From an uncultured Ardenticatenia bacterium (GTDB lineage: Bacteria; Chloroflexota; Anaerolineae; Promineifilales; Promineifilaceae): 5,905 bases of DNA. Positions 1-5,220 of this stretch are shown in pieces (the stretch's first letter is position 1; each line of letters begins with the position of its first letter). The notes under the pieces were generated by a model. It was not told where the DNA came from and did no database searches. It saw only the letters and a list, made by a program, of their open reading frames with translations. A program made the translations under genes and the position numbers. The stretch spans positions 1 through 5,905 of the forward strand of contig CALLZA010000937.1 in assembly GCA_937858165.1 (NCBI GenBank), written 5' to 3'.

Positions 1-124
1 TCATATATGTTAACGTGCTATTCAGCATAATACCACTACTATACAGACGCATATAATACTGTTGCGTCCACAATGCTGACTCGACAACACCTGGATAGTG
101 TCTGTGTGTTTTTGTTGTTTTTGA
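1..124. other. Unassigned AT-rich end, outside adapter
   Basis: This stretch lies outside the left adapter remnant and is clearly more AT-rich than the DNA from 191 on. I see no gene, RNA or repeat in it. Bases from about 100 to 124 read on the minus strand are A-rich with interruptions, as expected of a degraded poly-A read tail following a P7 adapter. Bases 1-100 may be noise or DNA from another genome. The minus-strand reading frame of the phosphatase happens to stay open through here to the window edge, but that is chance readthrough of non-native sequence. Confidence 0.6.
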
Positions 125-190
125 AAGGAAGAAGACGGCAACCGGGTCCTGTTCGGTTCCGGGGGGCTGGAAGAGGGTTAAAAGGAACGG
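125..190 (-). other. Corrupted Nextera i7/P7 adapter remnant
   Basis: Read on the plus strand, 131-140 is GAAGACGGCA, identical to the core of the P7 oligonucleotide. About 16 nt later, at 156-190, comes a degraded match to the Nextera read-2 adapter plus mosaic end. With one inserted G, 15 of the last 24 bases agree, including the landmarks CT.G.AGA and TTA.AAG. The intervening CTGTTCG (149-155) fits CTAGTACG, the reverse complement of the index seen at the right adapter, with one gap and one mismatch. Order and spacing match a P7-index-Read2 adapter. Native insert therefore begins at about 191. The adapter sequences are recalled from memory. Confidence 0.8.
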
Positions 191-592
191 GTGGGGGCCG
201 CCGCCCAGCCCGGCCGTGGTGCCCACCCCCCGCCGCGAGCGGTCGGCCCGCCCCTCTTCGAAGACGGCCGTGTTGGCCCGCTGCAACGCCTGGCTCAGCA
301 GCAGCGGCAACTGGACGGCGTTGGCGATGGTCGAGAGCCGGATGTCGTTGAAGGCGGTCTCAATGGCCAGTTCGGCCGCTCGCTCTCCCTGCACGTTGCC
401 GCCGATGCCGTCAGCGACCATGGCCACGGTCAGCGTCAGCCCGCCGGCGGTGCGCAGCGTCTCGGCCCGGGCGCGGTCTTCCAGGTTGGGACGACCGCCG
501 ATATGGGTGGCTACCCCGGTTGCCGCGGGGGCTACCCCGGTTGCCGCTTCGCCGGCCATGGACTCTTTCGATGTTGCCTGTTGCTTGGCCAT
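191..592 (-). CDS. PP2C-family Ser/Thr phosphatase, N-terminal part
   Basis: This is the N-terminal ~134 residues of a metal-dependent PP2C (PPM) protein phosphatase, the likely eraser for the kinase encoded just upstream. The protein is visible from ATG 592-590, preceded by AGGTGA (601-596). PP2C landmarks are in order: GGRPNLEDR (residues 32-40, the N-x-E-D early motif), VADGIGG (59-65, the metal-binding DG[IM]GG motif), GERAAELA (69-76), and GVGTTAGLGGG near the break, resembling the GTT motif. The N-terminus carries a 7-residue duplication, AATGVAP/AATGVAT. The start lies 37 nt after the kinase stop on the same strand, so the gene is the third of an operon. A complete PP2C has about 240-270 residues; the rest is lost at the adapter junction. 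Residues close to 191 may contain read errors. The family call is secure; the substrate is inferred from context. Confidence 0.88.
509..547. repeat. Two 18-bp direct repeats, period 21
   Basis: GGCTACCCCGGTTGCCGC occurs at 509-526 and again at 530-547, separated by GGG. The 21-bp period equals seven codons, so the duplication keeps frame and gives AATGVAP followed by AATGVAT near residues 16-29 of the phosphatase. It lies in the poorly conserved N-terminal extension, where a slippage duplication would be tolerated. Confidence 0.8.
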
Positions 593-629
593 ACTTCACC
601 TGGTTCCGGCGCAAAGCGCGCGGCCGGAG

Positions 630-1568
630 CTACCACAAGCGGCGCTTGCGGCCGGGGTTGAAATCGCGCGAGGCCACCACGTCCTCGCCCCAGCGGCGCA
701 AGATCTGTCCTAGTTCGACCAGCGACAGCCGGTAGGCCGAATTTTTGGCCAGACAGCCGTCGATGATCACGTTGTCGATTTCGGCCGGAACGTCTTTCGA
801 CAGCTCCAGCAGTGATTGCGGGCGCGACTTCAGGATACGGCTGGTAACGGTGCGCTCATCGCGACCCTCGAACGGCAGCCGGCCGCCCAACATCTGATAG
901 AGCAACACGCCCATGCCCCACACGTCAACTTTGGTGTGATCGACCGCGCCAACGATCTCCGGCGCGGCCAGCATCTTGGCCTGGGCCAGCACCTCTGGCG
1001 ACATGATGTAGATCGACCCGGCCGCGGCCTGGAGCCGGGTGCGCGTGGCGATGCCGAAGTCGATCAACGTCGGCGAATACGCCTGTCCGGCAACGACGGG
1101 GTAGCGGAAGACGATGTTCTCCAGCTTCAAGTCGTTGTGGGCGTAGTTCTTCTGGTGCATGTGGTCCAGGGCGCGGGCCACGCTCAGGGCGATGGCCGCC
1201 GCCTCGGGCAGAGACAACTTCTTGAACTCCTTCATCATGTCGCCCAGCGTGCCCCCGGATAGGTACTCCATGGCAAAGAAGAACGGATGGCCGGGCAGTT
1301 CGATAGCCCGCGCGTAAGCCACCGGGGCACGGTCGTCGCGCGGCAAGAGGAAGAGGCGCACAATGCTGGCGTGCTGAAGGCGCTGGATCAGTTCGGCCTC
1401 TTTGATGATCGAGCGGTTGAGATCGGGGTCGTCGGTGACGCGGCCGATCTTCAGCGCCAGGGGCACGTCGTGGCCGACCTCCGTGGCGCGCCAGACGGTG
1501 GCGAAGCCGCCGCTGCGAATCTCCTCTTCCAACCGGAAGCGGTCGTTATAGAGGCGCGTCCCTTTCAA
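630..1568 (-). CDS. Cytosolic Hanks-type Ser/Thr protein kinase
   Basis: A 312-residue eukaryotic-like protein kinase. The motifs in order are: glycine loop RSGGFATVW (18-26), ATP-anchoring lysine in ALKIG (K40), candidate helix-C glutamate E57, catalytic loop HNDLKLEN (144-151, D146, N151), metal-binding DFG (170-172), SPE in place of APE (190-192) and DVWGMGVLLY (215-224). The HRD arginine is replaced by asparagine, making this a non-RD kinase whose activation may not depend on activation-loop phosphorylation. It is essentially a bare kinase domain plus a ~20-residue basic tail (GRKRRLW end), with no transmembrane segment or sensor domain, so it probably gets its input from the vWA-FHA membrane protein. 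The start is TTG at 1568-1566. It overlaps the upstream TGA in TTGA, with a GGGGGAG ribosome site about 8 nt before it, indicating translational coupling. PP2C follows 37 nt downstream. Confidence 0.93.
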   Translation of the reverse strand: MKGTRLYNDRFRLEEEIRSGGFATVWRATEVGHDVPLALKIGRVTDDPDLNRSIIKEAELIQRLQHASIVRLFLLPRDDRAPVAYARAIELPGHPFFFAMEYLSGGTLGDMMKEFKKLSLPEAAAIALSVARALDHMHQKNYAHNDLKLENIVFRYPVVAGQAYSPTLIDFGIATRTRLQAAAGSIYIMSPEVLAQAKMLAAPEIVGAVDHTKVDVWGMGVLLYQMLGGRLPFEGRDERTVTSRILKSRPQSLLELSKDVPAEIDNVIIDGCLAKNSAYRLSLVELGQILRRWGEDVVASRDFNPGRKRRLW

Positions 1569-3775
1569 AAGCGGCTCTCCCCCTGACCATCCGCGGCGGG
1601 CGGGGAGCCGTCCGGCCGGCCGCCCAGTTGGCCGTCGACAAACGTGTAGCCCATGTTGGGCGGCGGCAGCGTGTCCTCGACCGTGGCCAGCTCAAAGCGC
1701 AACCGCACCCCGCCCCGCTCCACCCGCGCCAGTTCGATAACGTCGCCGTCCTTCAGCCGGTAGGTTACGACGGGGGTCAGGCGCTCGCCGTTGAGGAACG
1801 TGCCGTTGGCGCTGTCCTCGTCGCGCAGCATGAAGTGATCCTCTTCGTCGGTGATGGTGCAGTGCAGGCGGCTGATGGGGCTGTTCTCCGTCTCTTGCTG
1901 GAAGAGCAGTTCGGCGTTCTGGCGTGAGCGGCCGATGGGCGTGTCGCCATAGATCTCGTAGCGGTGGCCCACGTCGCCGTCGCCGGCCAGAAGCTCCAGA
2001 TAGGCGCGCACTTCGGTGCGGCGGTAGCGGTTGGTCAGCCGGTCGATGCCGCGCTGCACCGACTGCGTCAGACGCTGCACCGGCGCTTTGCCGCGGTTGA
2101 TCCACATCAGCGCCGCCAGAAGCAGGGCCAGCAGGGCCACCAGCAGGCTGATGGCCGCGACTGGATTGGCGCGAATGGGGCGCTCGACGCGCTCGCACAA
2201 TGGCGACGGGCTGAAGCAAGGAATGGGCGTCGCCGTAGGCTGCGGCGCGCCGGGCGTCGCTGTCACCACAACGGGCGTTCCGTCCACCAGGATCGTTGTC
2301 CCCGGCGCAATGCGCACCGTGACCCCAACCGATTCGCTGATGCCGCTCTCGCCCAGTTCGTCCACGACCCTCACGGCCAGCGTGTACGCCATTTCCTCGG
2401 CGGCGATCCGGTCGGCCATGTCCCAGAACAGGTCGAGCGGCACGATGTCGCTGTTCACCTGACCCAACAGCTGGTCCTGATCGAGCGTGGCCACCACGGC
2501 GCCGTTGGCCAGCAGGTCGGCCGAAAGGACGCGCCGGGCGGGGTTCTCGCCGAAGTCAACCGTGGCATGCACCCGAATCGGATCGGCCAGGGCCGCCTCC
2601 CCCTCGGCCGGGGCCGGGCGGTCGATGATGGCCCCCGTGGTGGGGCTATCGATGGTGACGCGCAGGGGCTGGACGGCGAAGTCGTAGCTGCTGCTGTCGC
2701 TGACCGGGCCGGCCGCGCCGGGCAGCGTCAGCGTCACGGTGCGCGTGCCCGACTGGTTGTCGCCCACACGGTAGACGATGCTGTACTGCTGGCCGCGCCG
2801 CGCCAGGTCGTCGAAGGCGCCGCGCATATTGGTCGCCGCGTTGTCGTCCATCAGGACAAACTGGCCGCGGGTGTCGTTGGCCAGGTCACGCACCAGCTCA
2901 TCCAGCGGCGGCGGCGTGGGCGTGCCGCCGTTCGACCCGGCCACCTGCGGGCGCAGCGATGGGCGAAGCAGGAAGGTGTAGATGGGGATGCCAAGCTCGG
3001 TCGACCGGGCCACCAGCGTGTTATAGCCGATATTCGACTCCAGCTGTCGGGTCAGGAAAACAATAGCCTGGGCCTGGCCCGGCGCTTCGCGCTGCATATC
3101 GTCCAGCAGGCCGGTCAGGGCGGGCATGGCCACGGCCAGACTGCCCTGGCTGGGGTTGGCCTCGTGGGCCATGTTGGCGATGGCGTTGGCGTCGGTTGTC
3201 GGCTCAATCAAGGGTACCAGTTCGCTCCCCTGCACCAGCGACACGGCCACATGCGTGTTGCCCTCCCCCATCCAGCCGCCGAAGTTGCGAATGATCTCGC
3301 GCGCCGCCGTCCAACTGCGGTCGTCAAGGCTGATGCCGGTCTCGACGACGAAGTGCACCGTCAGCGGCGCGGCCTCTTCCAGCAGCGACTCGGCTGTGCG
3401 CGGGTTGGGGTCGTCGGGGTCGTTGATGCGCGTCTCGCCGTCCTGGATCATCACCTGGGCGCGCTGGAGTTCGGGCACGTGGCGGCCGGCGGCGTCCAGC
3501 GCCCGGAAGCGCAACGTCATGACCGGGAAGGCGCGGGCGTCAACCTCCGTCAACTCAACCCGTTCGACCGGCCCCTGGGCCGACGCGGGCCAGACGAACA
3601 GACAGAGGAAGGCCAGCAACAGCAGAATGGCAGCGTTGCGGCGAGCGGGACGTAAGGCGGTGCAACTCTCCTGTGTCCGACCGGCAGTATGGGCGTATGA
3701 CTCCCTCGGCACGATCGAAGAAGCTGAACCGATCCCTGACTCCCGCGCCCGGACTGGAACGGGGCGCGTATCCAA
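1565..3775 (-). CDS. Transmembrane vWA-like/FHA signalling protein
   Basis: A 736-residue single-pass membrane protein. Residues 1-45 are a basic extension. A signal-peptide core follows (about 47-62), with likely cleavage after PASA (66). Residues ~136-335 look like a von Willebrand A domain: strand LTVHFVV, helix-strand alternation, AIVFLTRQLES, LGIPIYTFLL. The MIDAS DxSxS is replaced by ETGIS (145-149), so metal binding is doubtful. A beta-rich region, perhaps Ig-like, spans ~370-490, then a Thr/Pro linker. The transmembrane helix is ~540-559, followed by NRGK and many Arg/Lys, placing the C-terminus inside. The FHA domain (~605-695) shows GRS (615-617), SRLH (635-638) and NGTFLNG (657-663), the phosphothreonine-recognition residues. 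The start is TTG 3775-3773, with GGAGG (3786-3782) six bases upstream; GTG at 3712 would give a shorter leader. It is first in an operon with kinase and phosphatase. Function is inferred as sensing outside and recruiting phosphoproteins inside. Confidence 0.85.
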   Translation of the reverse strand: MDTRPVPVRARESGIGSASSIVPRESYAHTAGRTQESCTALRPARRNAAILLLLAFLCLFVWPASAQGPVERVELTEVDARAFPVMTLRFRALDAAGRHVPELQRAQVMIQDGETRINDPDDPNPRTAESLLEEAAPLTVHFVVETGISLDDRSWTAAREIIRNFGGWMGEGNTHVAVSLVQGSELVPLIEPTTDANAIANMAHEANPSQGSLAVAMPALTGLLDDMQREAPGQAQAIVFLTRQLESNIGYNTLVARSTELGIPIYTFLLRPSLRPQVAGSNGGTPTPPPLDELVRDLANDTRGQFVLMDDNAATNMRGAFDDLARRGQQYSIVYRVGDNQSGTRTVTLTLPGAAGPVSDSSSYDFAVQPLRVTIDSPTTGAIIDRPAPAEGEAALADPIRVHATVDFGENPARRVLSADLLANGAVVATLDQDQLLGQVNSDIVPLDLFWDMADRIAAEEMAYTLAVRVVDELGESGISESVGVTVRIAPGTTILVDGTPVVVTATPGAPQPTATPIPCFSPSPLCERVERPIRANPVAAISLLVALLALLLAALMWINRGKAPVQRLTQSVQRGIDRLTNRYRRTEVRAYLELLAGDGDVGHRYEIYGDTPIGRSRQNAELLFQQETENSPISRLHCTITDEEDHFMLRDEDSANGTFLNGERLTPVVTYRLKDGDVIELARVERGGVRLRFELATVEDTLPPPNMGYTFVDGQLGGRPDGSPPAADGQGESRF

Positions 3776-3788
3776 AGAAAGCCTCCAT

Positions 3789-3815
3789 GCCGATTACCTG
3801 GTCGCTGCAACCGGC
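3789..3815 (-). promoter_or_regulatory. Leader hairpin abutting the vWA-FHA ribosome site
   Basis: On the minus transcript GCCGGTT (3815-3809) pairs with AATCGGC (3795-3789), a 7-bp stem with one G-U pair and a 13-nt loop. Only two bases separate it from the GGAGG ribosome site (3786-3782) of the vWA-FHA gene. It could influence translation initiation. No known riboswitch class was recognised. Confidence 0.4.
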
Positions 3816-3887
3816 CTACCCTCACCGGGGTCGCGGGACAGAAGGGCGACGATAGCCGGGAGGTGCGAAATGCCAAGAATGGGAGTT

Positions 3888-3916
3888 ATTATAGAAGCAG
3901 CCTCGGCAAACCACAA
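3888..3916 (-). promoter_or_regulatory. Sigma-70-like promoter of signalling operon
   Basis: Read on the minus strand, TTGTGG (3916-3911) is separated by 17 bp from a perfect TATAAT (3893-3888). The -10 box is ideal, and the -35 box keeps only the TTG. Transcription would start near 3881, leaving a leader of about 105 nt before the TTG start at 3775. It is the best promoter seen upstream of the three-gene operon and sits in a locally AT-rich patch. Confidence 0.62.
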
Positions 3917-4124
3917 TAGTTTTCGCGGCCGATTGGCGACTTCCACGCGCGATGCCCCGGTTGAACATGGCCGCCACCCGCTTGCCGGTTCACCAGAAAA
4001 TAGCTACGATCGAAAACAGTCCTGCGACAGCCCTCTCGAAAAGAGGTATTGATGCGTGTTGTTCTCCTAAATCGCCCAGGTATCGAGTGGTCATTCTCCG
4101 GGTCGTGCGCGAGGAGGATCGGCT

Positions 4125-4190
4125 GTGAACGTGGTTGACTTCTCAGGCTGGGTGGAGCGTTTCAGCAACAGCCGCTACACACCCAGGTAA
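4125..4190 (+). CDS. Possible 21-codon leader peptide upstream of modE-like gene
   Basis: GTG 4125 opens a 21-codon frame ending in TAA at 4188-4190, two bases before the GTG of the ModE-like gene. It is preceded by GAGGAGG (4111-4117) with 7-nt spacing, the strongest ribosome site in the neighbourhood. The regulator itself has only a weak AGG. The peptide begins MNVVDFSGWVERF and ends with SRYTPR. It has no signal peptide, membrane segment or family I recognise. Its position suggests that ribosomes finishing it could restart on the regulator (translational coupling). It may also be a chance frame or a gene remnant. Confidence 0.4.
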   Translation: MNVVDFSGWVERFSNSRYTPR

Positions 4191-4192
4191 TC

Positions 4193-4531
4193 GTGCAACC
4201 CCGCTACAACCTCTGGATCGAGATTGACGGCCAGGTCGTCCTGTCCCTGTGGCGGGCCGATCTGCTGCGCGCCGTGGCTCGCGCCGGCTCCATCAGCGCC
4301 GCGGCCGAAGCGTTGGGCATCCCCTACCGCGTCGCCTGGCAGAAGATCCACGAGATGGAGACGCGCCTCGGCTATAAGCTCGTGGCGACGCAGACCGGCG
4401 GCCAGCACGGCGGCGGCGCGAAGCTGACCCCCGACGCCGAACGCTACCTGGAGCAGTTCGACCGCTTCGCCCACGACCTGGAGCGCTTCGTCAACGATGC
4501 CTTCGCCGCTAACTTCCACTTGCCGGAGTAA
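4193..4531 (+). CDS. ModE-like HTH regulator, DNA-binding domain only
   Basis: A 112-residue winged helix-turn-helix protein of the ModE/LysR-type N-terminal family, probably a molybdenum-responsive regulator. Diagnostic features are LWIEIDGQVVLS near the N-terminus, the helix-turn-helix AGSISAAAEALGIPYRVAW (31-49), the dimer/wing segment KIHEMETRLGYKLV (51-64), then TQTGGQHGGGAKLTP (66-80), the Gly-rich loop typical of ModE N-domains. Full ModE (about 260 residues) has two C-terminal Mop/TOBE molybdate-binding domains; here translation stops after a ~30-residue dimerisation helix, so molybdate sensing must lie elsewhere or be absent. The start is GTG 4193, chosen because homology-like sequence begins immediately; its own ribosome site is weak (AGG, 4185-4187). 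A palindrome resembling the ModE operator lies about 140 bp downstream in front of the lipoprotein gene, which supports the call. Confidence 0.85.
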   Translation: MQPRYNLWIEIDGQVVLSLWRADLLRAVARAGSISAAAEALGIPYRVAWQKIHEMETRLGYKLVATQTGGQHGGGAKLTPDAERYLEQFDRFAHDLERFVNDAFAANFHLPE

Positions 4532-4536
4532 GAATG

Positions 4537-4625
4537 GCACGCTGATTTTCGCTGATTTCTACGCTGATTCCCGCTGCTAAACCTTACAGCGGGATCAGCG
4601 TCTTCATCAGCGAAAATCAGCGTGC
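4537..4625. repeat. 89-bp imperfect palindrome of CGCTGATT units
   Basis: Positions 4537-4556 are a perfect 20-bp inverted match to 4606-4625. Inside, 4561-4576 pairs with 4587-4601 apart from one bulged T, leaving a 10-nt loop (4577-4586) and a 4-nt internal loop on each side. The arm is built from repeated CGCTGATT units. It starts 6 bp after the regulator's stop codon. It resembles dispersed small palindromic repeats, and I recall similar CGCTGATT-rich elements in Chloroflexota genomes. It could end transcription of the regulator, but only a short T-rich stretch (4629-4634) follows. Confidence 0.85.
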
Positions 4626-4638
4626 TACTCTTTTCTAC

Positions 4639-4666
4639 TTGCCTCTCTCTCCCGCTGCGCTATACT
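4639..4666 (+). promoter_or_regulatory. Sigma-70-like promoter of lipoprotein gene
   Basis: TTGCCT (4639-4644) and TATACT (4661-4666) are separated by 16 bp. Both boxes are close to the TTGACA/TATAAT consensus, in otherwise C-rich DNA. The expected start of transcription is about 4672-4674, at the first base of the CGTTAT palindrome, giving a leader of about 50 nt before ATG 4724. Confidence 0.7.
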
Positions 4667-4671
4667 GGCGA

Positions 4672-4694
4672 CGTTATGAAAATTCATCATAACG
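4672..4694. promoter_or_regulatory. Putative ModE operator (Mo-box)
   Basis: CGTTATGA (4672-4679) and TCATAACG (4687-4694) form a perfect 8-bp inverted repeat around AAATTCA. The outer CGTTAT...ATAACG half-sites are those of the E. coli modA operator bound by ModE, as I recall it (total length there about 24 bp, here 23 bp). It covers about +1 to +22 of the predicted transcript, where a bound repressor would block initiation. A ModE-like gene lies immediately upstream. In RNA it could also fold as a hairpin. Confidence 0.75.
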
Positions 4695-4723
4695 CCGTGC
4701 AAGGAGAAGAAGAGAGGTACCCC

Positions 4724-4873
4724 ATGCGTAAATTCAGCCTGATCCTGTTGATCATGCTGGCCCTGACGGCGCTGGTCGCCTGCGGCGGGGCCGCCACCGA
4801 GACCCCACCCCCCCCGCCCGCCCAGACAGCCGTAGAACCCACCGCCCAAACAACGGGCGAGCCCACCCCCCCA
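4724..4873 (+). CDS. Lipoprotein N-terminus, probable ModA
   Basis: The start of an exported lipoprotein. ATG 4724 has GAGG (4714-4717) six bases before it and begins MRKFSLILLIMLALTALVAC: two basic residues, a hydrophobic core and the lipobox LVAC with Cys20 as lipidation site. A flexible Thr/Pro/Glu linker follows (AATETPPPPPAQTAVEPTAQ), typical of ABC-transporter substrate-binding lipoproteins. The gene sits behind a promoter with a ModE-type operator and next to a ModE-like regulator, so the most likely product is the molybdate-binding protein ModA. The binding domain itself is not seen. From about 4800 the bases drift into C runs; the frame stays open to 5272 but encodes only Pro/Arg-rich noise and is not trusted. 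An in-frame ATG at 4676 lies within the operator at the transcription start and has no ribosome site, so it was not chosen. The lipoprotein call is strong; ModA is inference from context. Confidence 0.7.
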
Positions 4874-5220
4874 ATGCCCCCCCAGGAACCCCCCCACCGC
4901 CATCCCGCCCTGCCGCCGGCCACAACCACCCCCCCCGCCCACCCCCGCCCTCTCCACGCCCCTCTCCCCCCCCCCCCCGCCCCGCCCCACCCCCCCCCCC
5001 CCCCCCCGCGGCCCCCGGGCGTGTGTCGCCTCCCCCCTCCCCAGGAGGGGGTGTGGCCCCCTCCCGAACTGCGGGTTGGCCGCGGGGGGTGGCGCGGCGC
5101 GTGGTTGGTTCGGGTGGGGTCTCGGGTATTTGGAACAGGGCCGCTGGAAGGGGGGGGGGTGCCCGCGGGTGCGCCCACTTTCCCGGTTTTGGGGTCCGCC
5201 CCGCCCCCCCCCACAAAGGC
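4800..5220. other. Degenerate C/G-homopolymer zone, probable misjoin
   Basis: Composition collapses here. C becomes dominant from about 4800 and reaches C18 at 4990-5007. From about 5040 to 5160 G dominates, with G10 at 5150-5159, then C runs return to about 5220. A rightward gene (the lipoprotein) and a leftward gene both run into this zone, yet neither has room for a full-length product. This fits low-quality tails of opposing reads merged through homopolymers better than real DNA. Reading frames crossing it, several over 200 codons long, are artefacts of stop-poor GC sequence. Confidence 0.75.

Larger units (their letters stand above)
3776..4124. other. Divergent intergenic region
   Basis: This 349-bp gap separates the minus-strand signalling operon from the plus-strand regulator. 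It holds the minus-strand promoter and 5' leader hairpin listed separately. It also has a small plus-strand hairpin (CCTCT at 4032-4036 with AGAGG at 4042-4046) and a strong ribosome site (GAGGAGG, 4111-4117) serving the small ORF at 4125. I could not find a convincing plus-strand promoter for the regulator, nor any gene or RNA family. Confidence 0.5.

Noticed and set aside
1964..3655. A 563-codon open frame on the plus strand opposite the vWA-FHA gene
   Set aside because: It is antisense to a protein with clear signal peptide, transmembrane and FHA motifs. Its product is His/Arg/Gly/Ala-rich without domains, as expected of a stop-poor shadow frame in GC-rich DNA.
3776..3881. A c-di-GMP or c-di-AMP riboswitch in the signalling-operon leader
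   Set aside because: Short stretches such as GGTAGGCCGG looked suggestive, but the conserved cores and helices of those classes are not present in order, so only a simple hairpin is claimed.
3126..4052. A 308-codon plus-strand frame spanning the vWA-FHA start and its promoter region
   Set aside because: It is mostly antisense to the N-terminal half of the vWA-FHA protein, has Ser/Arg/Ala-rich composition, and shows no ribosome site or domain.
4537..4625. CRISPR array or attachment site
   Set aside because: The CGCTGATT units are too short and closely spaced, with no spacers, and form one large hairpin; no cas, integrase or tRNA gene is nearby.
4676..4723. An earlier in-frame ATG at 4676 as the lipoprotein start
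   Set aside because: It lies at the predicted transcription start inside the operator palindrome, has no ribosome site, and would put 16 charged residues before a normal lipoprotein signal.
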